Assembly: GCA_020809705.1 (NCBI GenBank)
Contig: CP085830.1
Span: 4,712,001 to 4,776,000, forward strand
Direction of reading: 5' to 3'
Length of the DNA: 64,000 nt
Origin: Calonectria ilicicola
Lineage: Eukaryota; Ascomycota; Sordariomycetes; Hypocreales; Nectriaceae
Both the position numbers and the translations under genes were made by a program. The notes beneath the pieces were generated by a model. The model was not told the origin of the DNA and made no database searches. It was given only the letters and a program-made list of their open reading frames with translations. This document shows positions 49,401 to 61,400 of this stretch, piece after piece. Positions within the stretch are counted from its first letter, which is position 1. Every line of letters starts with the position of its first letter.

Positions 49401-51005
49401 CAGGATGCCTGGCGATGGAGGGATAATGACAGGCCAGCTTCCTAGAAGCTCACCAATTGCGTTTGCATGAAGCGGACCAGCTCCACCAAATACCACTAGA
49501 GCAAAGTCTTTCGGGTCATGACCTTGTTCGACCGAAACAACACGAACAGCGCCGTACATGGTTTCATTTACAACATCAATGATGCCTTGAGCGGTTTCAT
49601 CAATTGTGAGACCCATCTGGGCCGCTAATTCGCCAACGACAGCGGTCGCTGCATGCACGTCAAGTTTGAAATCGCCACCCAACAAGGTTGAAGGGAGATA
49701 ACCTAGGACTAGATTTGCGTCAGTGACGGTTGGCTCTCGACCGCCCTTTCCGTAACACGCAGGTCCTGGACTGGCACCGGCACTTTCTGGACCAACCCGA
49801 AGATGCTTGCTGAGTGCGCTATATTTGGCGATAGAACCGCCTCCAGCGCCCACGGTGTGGACGTCGATTGAAGGAGCCTTGACGCTCAAAGTACCGATGG
49901 CGGTCTCTCTTCGCAATGCAGGGATAGCATCTGAGATCAGGGCACAATCGGACGAAGTTCCTCCAACATCGATGGTGATGACATTGGGATATTGGCTGCC
50001 GACAGCGTGACAAACACCACGTACGCCTCCAGCAGGACCCGATCTGCAAACTGTTAGACTAAAAACTATTCAATAGGACTTAAAGTGATGGCTTACATCA
50101 GGAGATTGACTGGAAACTCTTCTGCAACTTCAAGACTAGTCAGGCCGCCATCACTCTTCAAGATGCGAATCGTGTCGCTGTCATCTTTGAGAACAGTGCT
50201 TAGGTGGCTAACATAGCGCTTGATGATTGGCTTGACAAGAGCATTTGCGGCTGTAGTTACAGTCCGTTCGTACTCTCCTATCTCTGGTAAAACCTCGCTG
50301 GATAAGACTATTTCAGCTGAGGGAAATTCTTGTCGTAGTATCTCGCCAATCTCTTTCTCATGTGTGTTGTTGGCGAAAGAATTGATAAGGCTCACTGAGA
50401 TAACATCTGGGTTTTCTCCCTTCAAGAGAGCAAGGTTTTCACGGAGCTTCTCGACATCTAGAGGTTCGATGATGCTTCCATCTATGCCCACTCGCTCGGG
50501 GGCATCTACAGTTAGCTCCAGAGGGATCACGGGTTTTGGTGTTTTCCAAGTTAACCAAGCACCCAGACTTCCGGGGATTTGTGAACGTCTAAGATTGATG
50601 ACATCTTTGTGCCCTGATGTCACTACCAAAGCGGCTTTGCCACCTTTGTCTTCAAGTATAGCATTGGTTGCTGATTTTGTTAGCACTAGTACAACGAAAA
50701 TAAGGATGGCACACATACCAACTGTCGTGCCGTGATGAATGTAATCAAATTTACCGGACCATCCATGGTCTGACTCTAATAGCTTTCTCGCTTTATCGAT
50801 TGCTTGTTTAACTCCGATACTTTGGTCAGATGGAGTTGATAATGCCTTTGCTCGCACCGTATCTCCATGGGGAGTTACGATACAAACATCGGTAAAGGTA
50901 CCCTAGCAATGTTAGAGACATAAAGGCATATGAGATGATATGTCAACTCACTCCCACATCCACGCCAAGCCTGTAGCCAGGGAGAAGTTCAGATGCATCA
51001 CCCAT
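46492..51005 (-). CDS. Hydantoinase / 5-oxoprolinase-like ATP-dependent amidohydrolase, fused A and B halves
   Basis: Nine exons in transcription order: 51005-50952, 50902-50719, 50670-50097, 50043-48582, 48537-48290, 48235-47993, 47937-47674, 47618-47300 and 47241-46492. Introns are 44-58 bp, all phases match, and the frame closes at 1365 residues, near the usual 1290 or so for eukaryotic 5-oxoprolinase. The A half starts with the phosphate-binding motif GVDVGGTFTD, split by the first intron, and has HHGTTVATNAILE, SGPAGGV and DVGGTSSD. The B half has VTTEDGQMLVGQFG, TNDAYSMRGAVSHLND and WGGGGIGDPLTRP. The family opens 5-oxoproline or hydantoin rings using ATP in the cytosol. It may act in the glutathione cycle, but substrate choice among hydantoinase-type enzymes cannot be read from the sequence. 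It is convergent with the TcA-like gene; there is no sign of a shared role. Confidence 0.92.
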
Positions 51006-51854
51006 GGCTATGATGAAGTTTCTGATTTGAGCGGTAGATAATTGGGCAATACACTTCGTCTAAGACTGGGAGAGATCCGGCTGAGTTGTGGCCTATATAT
51101 GGTAGCCTTTTGATATGCCATCCCGCCCGGCTGTTTCAGCTCATGACGAATGTCGGAGAATCAGCGAGCGATTTTGGTTTAGTGCAATGCAGCAGTTCCA
51201 CAGCGGAAAACAACCCACAAGTCAGATAGTAGCCGGTACCCACTCCTAATAAGGCTCCTTGCATTTACTATGGAAATGTCTTACATGCTAACCAATATTA
51301 CTACGACATGTATTCTAGGGTCATGGACTAGCCTGTTGCGCTGAAACCCGCAGCTGGTAGCGTATCATAGCGTTACTGGGGTCCAAGGCCGAAACGATGG
51401 AGCCTTTTATCAAGAAGGAGTCAATATGTTTCAACTCTAAATTGTACAAGAGCGATAGCAAAGTCGAGCAAGCTACCTCAATCAACGACAATCAGTGGCT
51501 TCCTGGGTTTGTTTGCCCAGAATGAAAGATTGGCCAATTGCGGAGATGGATCATCCTTGGCTGTGAAGATAAGATAGGCCTACTGCGTGATCGGCTTTTC
51601 ACGAGCCGATACAGTCGGACTCGGCCAGTAGAATTGTGGAGATGGCCTTACATGCATACTCCACTACAAGTGAGGGGTTATCAGGAGACGCAGCCAACCT
51701 AGGATTTTTTGCCAGAAAGGTTCGCTCATTATCCGCTCTTGGCTTTAGCACTTTCCAATTATCAATTTGTGCGATTTTCAAGACATGACAATTGCTAGTC
51801 TTCTCTCCAAGGAGACTTTGTGTACACAAAAACAATCTGTCGCTCATCTTTGTA
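51006..51854. promoter_or_regulatory. Divergent intergenic region, hydantoinase-like gene and dual regulator
   Basis: 849 bases between two divergent starts, so both promoters lie here. I see no gene. A regulator next to a divergently transcribed enzyme often controls it, which is only an inference here. Confidence 0.45.
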
Positions 51855-54800
51855 ATGAAAACCTCAAGATATGCGTGTAGACGTTGTGCCAAGCACAAGA
51901 AAAGAGTAAGTAGCCTCGTTGCGATCTCTCAAAATGATAGTGGCAACTCACTGAGAAAAGTGTCAACCACCCGAAGGAGCCTGCTTGAATTGTACACGTG
52001 TAGGGATAGAATGCAGTAGAATTAAAGCCGGGGTTGGGCATAAGCCAAACGGGAGGTTCGATACCGAAGCAACCGCAACGATCTGGAAGCTTCTAACTGA
52101 CAGCTGCAGACTCCTTGTCGAACCATTGCAGCGAGCGATTCGGCAGCTGGAAGCCGAAGTTGCACAAATCCGTACTAGACAATTGCCGACGGCATCCCCA
52201 CCTAAAGGCGCAGCATCAGCTTCCCAATCTTTCGATACACCCCATCAATCACCTACAAACTCCAGCTCGCACAATTTTGAGAGAGCAGCCCAAAATAAGA
52301 AAAAATCGTTGGGTATAAAGGCGACCATTCATATTTGGCGTTCGATATCGCCAAGTGTGGGACAATGGACTAATCAATTTAGTTACCTGCAAAGGTTGTA
52401 TAGTGGTGCAGAACTCCCATTCCCTTTAACCCTCCGTCTGAAAAATGGGAACTGCAATTGGAAGACAGCTAGAGAGCCCTTTAAATCATCACAGCATTTG
52501 CCACGCCATGTTAGCGAAAGGCTACTTCAAGTGTACATCGACCGTATACTCCCCCAGTGTCCAATATTTTCTCCGGGAGACTTGCACGCTATATACAATA
52601 GGCTATATGGAGAAACCGCTGAACCTAGCCATATAATGAATGGCGATGTATTTATTATGTCGATGACGATGGCGATTACCGCCTTGACGTCAAAGTCAGA
52701 CGCCTATCGAAAAGTAGCCGAACTTGCTAAAGCTCTTCGCATGCAAGCTCAACGACAGGACAATGGAGAGGAGCTTCTCGCCACAACAAGCATCAGATGT
52801 CTCCAGGGTCTCCTATTGTTAGCACAATATGGCCTCCTTATGCCCCAAGCAATTGATCTATGTCACACTGTAAGCGAAGCGATGAGAGTGGCCGTGGAGC
52901 TTGGCCTGCACAGAGAGCCACCGGAAACTATGAATATGTGCCAAGAGGCCATTGAAGCACGACGGCGTCTATTTTGGGCGGTGAGTAAGCTCAGACACCA
53001 GGCTATGGACAGAAAAGACTAACATGTGAATCACGACTAGACATATAGTATGGAGCGTACAGTTACACTAACTTGTCATCGACCTCTCGCGATTCGAAAT
53101 GATCAAATAAAACTGAAAGTTTCTCCAACAGCAAATTTGGATACCCCAGAATTAACTTGGGGAAATCAATCAGCAAAATCCCGATACCTTACTCACTTGG
53201 CGTGCTGCATTCTACAAACAGAAATTACTTCGGTAAACCTTAGCAGTGAGCCTATTAAGCCTCCCTCCTTAAGCTACCCAGACTGGGTGGAACGCTGTGA
53301 GCAAAGAATCGAAGAACTTCGAGGGAGTGACCGACAGGAGGCAATTCTGATACCAGATTGGCTCGATTTGCCAGCATGGCGTTGCCTTGCATGGCTTTAT
53401 ATGCCATGTCCAAAAAACCCTTATCCTTCAGATGATACAATGGCTAAGTTCATAAAAGCCATAACTCACATAATAGAAACATACTGGAATTTAGCACGAA
53501 AGAAGTCACTGCAACTTTGTTGGTTTGCGGTACATCATGTATATGAAGTCGGCACGCAGATCTTGTTCTGCATGCAAAATTGCCCTCACATTGTGCAAGC
53601 TTCGTACGACAGAGTTGCCCTTTTTGATACCTTAACTCATCTTTCAGACTTTTTTGTATGTATTGTATCAAGTCAGAAGACCAATTAATTACTAATTAAT
53701 CCCAGACATTCATGGAAGAACGCTGGCCTGCGTCTTCCCAGTGCAAGGCTTTGCTAGAGAAGCTGAGGAAAAGCATAATTGAGACATTTCTCCAAGGCCG
53801 ACCATCTGACACTCTAACCGAGACTCAGTCAGATGAGCAAAGAATTGTTGATTTCATTTTCCGAAAGAACGGATATTTCTTCTTGGTAGACGGAGAAACT
53901 TTTGACATGCAGTCATATCTTATGGACTCTTTTACCGAACCCAGCTTGAGTCTGAGTTTCGATATTTCACCCAATGCGAATACCCTGCTGAATCCTTTTG
54001 ACTTGACTAGTGAGACATTATTTTACTCAGAGTATAGCAACGAGAGTCTTCTTAACTGGTCACCCAGTGCAACATCCTCTACCACGCAAGCCACAGCTAC
54101 ATCATCCTCACCCCCAGGCACCGATTTAAAAGAAGCAGAATGTAATATCCTGCCAGGTCAAATGAAGAAACTTTTAAATACCTGCACCCAAAATCTTGCG
54201 AATTTACCAGTATGCAAATTTTGTCGCACCAAGAGAATTAAATGCAGCAAGACATTGCCATCATGCGATAATTGTGTTGACTACAGCCGAGACTGCCTTT
54301 ATGTGGAGTCACTTACTGGCGAGTGGGTGAGCGGAAAGTGAGCATTCGCTCTTTGTAACATTGCGAGAAGATAGTGCTAATTAGACTCAGATACCTTCAC
54401 GACCTACAGCAGGAACTATCTAGTTTACTGAAAGAATTTGAAAGCCAGCAGGCGCGCATAAACCCGAGGATGCATGGCATTCAAGCGGTGCTTGGTGAAT
54501 CACCGAGTGAAGAATCTGAAATTGTCTTATTTCCATATGAATCGAGTTTCGGTCTTTCAACATGCTACTGGGGTGAGTCGAGTATGCTGGGGCAGCTTGC
54601 ATCACCCTCATTGTCCGCCATCAAGCCTATCACGGTTGAAAACTCCAGAGCACCGTCAAATACAGTGCATCTGAGCGTCGAGCCTCTTCTACGCCCCTTA
54701 CACGAATTACCTGAGCAGTTTCTCCTCATGCTGGCCGAACGATATCATCAGCAAGTGGAGACCTTCTTACATATTTTGGGAGAAAAAATAACCCCAGAAC

Positions 54801-55894
54801 AAATCAAGAGCATGATCAAAGAATTTGGTTCCAACCCGCGCCACAGCGCCATTCTAAATCTCGTGGTAGCAATAGCTCTCGCTTTGCCATTTAGGGGGCG
54901 TTCGGACTCGTGGTCCATATCAGCCTACTACTTTGAATGCGGCATGTCCCTTGCATCTACAACCAATTCATTTTTCCTCAACTCGACAATCGAGTCTTTG
55001 CAATTTGCACTACTCATTTGCGTCTACGTTCAACTACATCCTGTCGCCGGGAATGTGTCGAGGGTCGTCAATGCAGCTTGCAGAATCTGCCTCGATCTCC
55101 TTGAGAGTCAAGACCTGAGCACAGACGAGACGGCTACTCTACATGGACTATTTCGGACCACCTATGTCTTGGATACCGATATCTCTATTGCCTTTGGGAG
55201 GCCTAACTACCTACCTGAATGGAAGAGCCAGGAAAAAATGATCCTCAGTACCGATGCCAGTTCAGATAATGGCAAAATAAGCCTATTGGTGTATAATTGC
55301 TCCAAAATTCGCTCAGTCATTCACAGTTGCATAATAAGTTCTTCCCACAAAAATCACGAAGAAGGTGTCTTTATTACTCACACAACCTTGTCTCTAAGCG
55401 CTGAGCTCGAAAGTTGGTGGGATAAATGGAGAAGTGACCTATCTATCATACAGCAAGCACAAGATTGTTGTCAGAATGGCCTCTTATGTTATGGATCTCT
55501 CGTTTATTTCCAAACTACCGCCCTTTTAGACTTACTAGCCGAAACGCACAGCGAAGGCGAGCAGAACGACCCAACACTGACTTGGGCAGAATCAATTATC
55601 AACATCCATGCGGAATTACAGAGCATAACTCTAAAGCTTGACCCAGATGCTGCAAACTACGGGTTTCCTGTATTCTGGAATCACTATCATGATGTGTTTA
55701 GAGCCGGATATCGACTACTTACCCATGGTACCTTGGAGAGTATAGATCCTACACGAATAAAGTCTTTGCTGCATTTATGCAAAGAAGTACTAAAAAACTT
55801 TGAAAAGTCTATAGGTACACGGGATTGGGTATTGTGTGAGGGGCTTAAGAGTCTGATGCAAAAATACGACCCCTTCAAACCAAAAACGGAATAA
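51855..55894 (+). CDS. Tandem Zn(II)2Cys6 transcription factor: two complete modules in one frame (or two adjacent genes)
   Basis: Exons are 51855-51905, 51961-52980, 53041-53655, 53706-54337 and 54391-55894, giving 1273 residues if read as one gene. Module 1 has a zinc cluster split by the first intron (ACRRCAKHKKR, then CQPPEGACLNCTRVGIEC) and a fungal-specific regulator domain to about residue 640. Module 2 has VCKFCRTKRIKC with CDNCVDYSRDC at about residues 730-757, a short coiled coil (YLHDLQQELSSLLKEF) after the intron, and a second regulator domain to the end. Exon 4 runs without a stop from the end of module 1 into the zinc cluster of module 2, joined by a Ser/Thr-rich linker. If these are two genes, the second could start at the ATG at 54162, but then the first has no obvious stop. 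A true fusion is unusual in the family. Confidence 0.75.
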
Positions 55895-56397
55895 TCGAAT
55901 CACAATTAACAGAGGAGATGATAAGTACACAGAGACTAAGGAAGGGATACTGTGTATGATTAGATAAACGGTGGCGACGAAGGAGTGGAGGCTGTGACTG
56001 CATCCGATGGCAAAGATAAATACAGTCTCATGTGTATGGCCCTGCTGAAAGACCTGAACGAATTAGGGAATAATTAAGCACGAGGCCATTATCTCACCAT
56101 TAACTATCTAGATCAGTGACGGTTTGCGTGGCTCGATTTCCAGTCTAACCCCATTAACTCGCTCAGTATCCCGACCGTGTGATAAGATTGGTAACTCTGT
56201 CTACAATTCCCCACATATTGACAAGCTTTCGCCCACTGAGATTCAGCGTTTGAGGCACCTAACGCGTCTCAATCTAATATATTTGTCACTGCAGACCCTC
56301 CACATCTCTTGACCGCTTGGTCTTGTTCCAACCTTCCCTAGCACACCAGGTCACGCGACACAGCGCATCTCTTGACTGTGCCAAAACTGATACTAAT
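55895..56397. promoter_or_regulatory. Intergenic region and promoter of the amino-acid transporter
   Basis: 503 bases, with no supported gene. The last 60 bases before the ATG at 56398 resemble a leader. Confidence 0.5.
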
Positions 56398-58264
56398 ATG
56401 GAGCAAAATACTGAAGAAAAGGTAGTGACTGATACAATGGCTGGTGAAATCGAGCCAGGAATCGTGCTAGACCCTTCCGACTCTGAAGTATTTCAGAATA
56501 CAAAGACTGGTGTCGAGTTTCGAACGGTTGGTTGGTTCCGTGCTTCCGGTATTTTTCTCAAAGGTATATATTCAAGAGCTCCTTCCTGGAATCTTCTAAT
56601 CTCTATGGCAGTTCTATTCGCGACAGGTGTTTTGAGTATTCCTACGGCGATGGCGTCCTTAGGCAAGTTATTAGATTGTTCCCGCCTATCATTTATTCTC
56701 TGACAATTTATCAGGTGCTGTGGGGGGCGCGTTGTCAGTTGTTGGTTGGGGAGCACTCAATACATGTAACGAACAGCCCATCTCTATTAAGTTTTCGGAG
56801 CTGACCATATTCTGTATCAGATAACGCCATCGTATTGGGGAACTTTCGCAACTCTCATGTCAGTTGCCATACTATTGTGGATATGGCCAAAATTGTCGGT
56901 GGGCCGTGGTTGAAAGAGATCGTGAGTATTCTTTATTTGATAGCGTAAGTATTCCAATGCCTAAAGATCCAACGCTTCAATTCTCACGAAAAATAGGTGG
57001 GTCTTAGCCACTGGTTCAGGTATTGTTGGGGTTTCGGTCGCCCTCAATGCACTCTCTCACCACGCCGCTTGCACTGTGTGGTGGTCATTTATTTGTACAA
57101 TGGCGATCTGTGTTATTGCTTCTGTCCGAAAATTTCATCAAATCGGTTGGCTTACTTGGGTGGGATTCATGTCCATCTTCACTGCAGTTTTAGTGGTTGT
57201 GTAAGTTATTCGACTGAGATCAATTGTATCGAAATCAGCGTTGCTTACTACTCACTAGTGTCGGGGTTACCACACGAGATCGCCCAGCAGCAGCTCCCCA
57301 AGAGGGACCCTATGAACTAGGATACTATGCAATTTTTCATCCTACGTTCGTCGCGGGCATGACTGCTTCACTGACAATCTTTGTCTCCTCAGCGGGAACT
57401 TCGGCATTTTTGCCAGTAATCTCCGAAATGAAAAGGCCAAAAGATTATAATAAGGCCGTATATTGGGCCATGGGATTTACCAATGCCTCATATTTGGCAT
57501 TCAGTCTGGTAGTTTACCGTTGGTGCGGAACCTGGGTCGCCAGTCCCTCATTGGCAGTAAGGTGCTTTCCCCTTGTTTTGTGTGCAGAATTCTAACGAAA
57601 CTTCAGAGCGCAGGTGGTACCATAAAGATGGTTGCGTTTGGGATAGGCCTAGTTGGTCTCCTCGTCAGTGCCTGTCTCTATCTCCATGTGGCGGCAAAGT
57701 ATATATTCGTCCGCCTTTTACGAGGAACACGTCACCTTCAAGAGAATACTGCGGTGCACTGGTTGACATGGCTGTAAGTATCCCCGCGACAGTCTGGTTT
57801 GTCTATATTTAAGATTTTACAAGCAAAATCTTCAAAAATACTCCAAGACATCCATCGCTAACCGGCGTGACAATGATACACAGAGGAAGCATATTCTGTC
57901 TAGGTAGCCTTTCTTTTCTACTCGCCGAGGCCATTCCAGTCTTCAACTACATCCTTTCTCTAATGGGATCCATCTGTTTTGCGCCCTTGGCTATCATACT
58001 CCCAGCTTGGCTTTGGCTATACGACCATCCTCATTAGAGGGCGGGCAGCGTGTTGAAGATGATTATTTACTGGCTGCACTGGCTTATGCTCCTTTGCGGA
58101 ATATTTTTCTTCACGGGTGGTACCTATGCGACTATTCAAAGTATCATTGATTTATACGCTGCATCTGGAAGTGGTACGTATTTGTCTCGAAGTACATATC
58201 ATCAAAGCTCACGTATTTTCTAGGGTCCGCTTTCTCTTGCGCCGACAATTCGAACTCCTCATAA
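56398..58264 (+). CDS. Amino-acid transporter (AAAP / neutral amino-acid permease-like) with an in-frame TAG
   Basis: Nine exons: 56398-56563, 56612-56662, 56715-56765, 56821-56944, 56997-57200, 57259-57556, 57607-57773, 57884-58173 and 58224-58264. Reading through the TAG at 58035-58037 the frame closes at 463 residues, the normal size for this proton-coupled transporter family with about 11 helices. Typical features are ATGVLSIPTAMASLG in the first helix, VGGALSVVGWGALNTY, and a C-terminus ending SAFSCADNSNSS, which I recall as conserved in fungal members. The second intron uses a GC donor (GGCAAGT) at 56663. After the TAG the last helix, a phased intron (58174-58223) and the conserved C-terminus all remain intact, so the stop is either bypassed or very recent. 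The substrate is probably neutral amino acids, in the plasma or vacuolar membrane. Confidence 0.88.
58035..58037 (+). other. In-frame amber codon (TAG) in the amino-acid transporter
   Basis: The frame reads WLYDHPH, TAG, RAGSVLKM and then a full transmembrane helix, an intron in phase and the conserved end. Stopping here would remove about 60 residues including the last helix. The codon is again TAG, one base from TGG, with T before and G after the A. Confidence 0.85.
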
Positions 58265-58499
58265 ATTCCATTAGGTGATAGTGTATAATGAACGAGTAAT
58301 TCTTTTCTGCGTCGATCATCGACGGTGGACATCCTTATGGATATGATCTTTATGCGAAACAACAATTCATTGAACAGCGACGATTATTAAACCATCATTG
58401 ACTATATAGTAATGTATCACACTTTGGTCATTGGGTCATAACGAGAGATTGAAAGAGCCTTAATTCCTATGAAATAAAGAGCAGTTAACTATGTGTTTT

Positions 58500-61400
58500 A
58501 TAGCTAGGTCTAGCCCCAATTGGCTGTGGGGCTGCGATAATGTATTGAGGCTGTGAGGCTATTGAGGCTAGTTATAACTAGTCTTTATATATCTTTTATT
58601 TTATAGTTTATTATTGTGAATTATTAAATATTATGAATAATTTTACTTTTATTATTATAATTTTATATAAATAAATATAATAATTAAAATTATTTTTTAA
58701 AGTAATATTTTAAAAATAATTATAAAATTATATTTTTTAAAGTATAAGAAATTTAATTTTAAATAATATTTATAATTTAATATAATTAAAATTTATAAAT
58801 ATTATAATTTTTTATATTTATAATTTTATTTTTTTTTTATTTATTTTTAATTTTAATATAATAATTTAAGATTTCTTTTTTTATTTATAAGTATATATAA
58901 TAATTTTATTTATATTTATTAATATTATATTTTAATTTATTATTATTTATTTTTAATATATTATTATTAAAGAATTTAATTTTAAATTAATATAAACTTC
59001 TTTATTATTTACTTTTAAATATATATTTATAAATATTTTTATACTTATTTTCTATATTTTATATAATTAATTTATATTTTATAATATATTTAAATTATTA
59101 AATTTAAAACTTCTAATTCTTAAATTAAAATTTTAGATTCTTATACTCTAGATTCTTCTTCTTATATTTAATCTTTAACTTTTAATATATTAAAAGTATT
59201 ATTTAATTTATTTTATAAAAATTACTTATATTTTACTATTACTAAAAAGAGCTAGCTTAAGAATTATTATATAATAAAGAGATATTTTAAGTATTATATT
59301 ACTTATAAAGTAAGTAATTATTAATATTAATTTTAATATACTTATATTAATTAATTTTATACTTTATTATTAATTTATAAATAATTATTAAATATTTATA
59401 TTTTTAATATATTATTTTATTATTACTTTAAATAATAAAAAGCATTAAGTAAATAAATATTATTTAATTTATTTAAAGTTTTATATTAATTAATTATATA
59501 AATAATAATTTATATAAAATATATTTTTTATTTACTTATAAAGATATTAAATAAAAGTTTTAAGTTTTTTAAATAAGGTATTAATAAGATAATTATTTAA
59601 AAAGTAAATAAAAGAAAGTCCTAAGGTATTACTAATAATTTAAAAAAGTAATATTTATATATTTATATTTTGCTTAATAAGTTTATAGATATTATTATTA
59701 TTTAGAGTATATTTAAAAAGTAATATAATATATAATTTAATAGTTTTAAATATTATTTAAAAAAGAGTTAAAATAAGCTTAATTTAGTAAATTATTTTTT
59801 TTATATATTATTTTTATTTTATTTAATTAAGATTTATTATATTTAATAATATTTAAAATTATTTAAAATATTATTATAATAGTACTTTAATAAATCTATT
59901 AGTAAGTATTTACCTTATTTTTAGATAAATTATCTTAAAAAAGCTTTTTTATACTTTTAATATAATTATATATTTATAATATTAATATATTATAATTGGA
60001 TTATTATTTGGCTGCCTTTTTTAATAATAAGTTATATGGTTTAGAGATTATTATATTATAGGTTCTAGTCTATCTCTAGATTAAAGTATATTTTATTAAA
60101 AAGGTATTTTAGATTAATTATTTCCTTTATAATATATTTTAAAGTGAGCATTTCTACCTTTATTATTAATGTGGTTATAGTGGCTTAATAGGTAGCCTTC
60201 TATATAACTAGTCTGCTAAATAGGCTTATTATATAGTTTTATGAAGATCTTTATGTTTTAGGGTTATTAGTAAAAGAAGTATTGCTAGCAATTATTATAG
60301 CCTATAATTCATTATTCTAATTATATTAAATTATAAGGCCTTATGTTATAAAAAGATATTAAATAGTTTAGTTAGTAGTATTTTAGTGCTTCTAATTTAA
60401 GTTAGTAAGAAAATAGGATAATAATAATACTATAAATATAAGATCCGGTTTAATTATTATTATTATATATAGTAGGGAATTGATTTTTTCTAATATATCT
60501 TTATTTTCTATATAGTTACTTAATTTTACCTTTTGGCTAGCTTTATTGCTGGAATTGGTATATTAGGGTAAGTATTTGTAATATTTAATTTGAACTTTAT
60601 AATTATTTTTTTAATATATAAATTATAAGATAGATATATCTTATACTTTATATAGTCTTAAATTATTTTTATATTTAGGAATTATTATATATTACTTTTA
60701 TCTAAGATTTTATATATTTTCTTAATATCTTTTATTATTTTTAATATTATATATATATTATTTTTATAATATAATATTAAAATATTATTTATAAAAAATA
60801 TAATAAATATATTATAAACTTTAATATAAAATAAATAAAATTTTTTTAAATTAGTTTCTATTCCTAGCTTCTTAAGGGTTAAAATAAACTTATTAAACTA
60901 TAGCTAAGGCAAGTCTTTAAGATTATATAAAGCTTAATCTAGCTCTATATACTTATTTAATTACTTAAATCTATCTAATAATTTATATATAATTAATATA
61001 TTATCTTTACTTCTTATTATATTAATAAAAGTATTAATAATATTAAATTACTTGATTTCTAGATTAAATTAAGTAATTAAAGTAATAATTATATAGAATA
61101 ATTATATTATAAGTATTATAGTATATATATTCTTAATTGTAAAGCTTTTTTATAAATTATTTTAAATATATAATCTTACCTTATATTATTTAAGATATTT
61201 ATTTTAATTAAATTTATAAATAAAGATCTATTTAAGTAATAGTAATTTAGTTTATATTTTTATATACTTTATTTCTTTTTATATTCTTTTTTTAATTAGG
61301 GTTCTAATTTTCTAATATATTGCTTAAATAAATAGCTTATTTAATAGGTATTTTATTATTTTTCTTTAATTTTATAGGGACTTAAGAAGGTTATTTTGGT

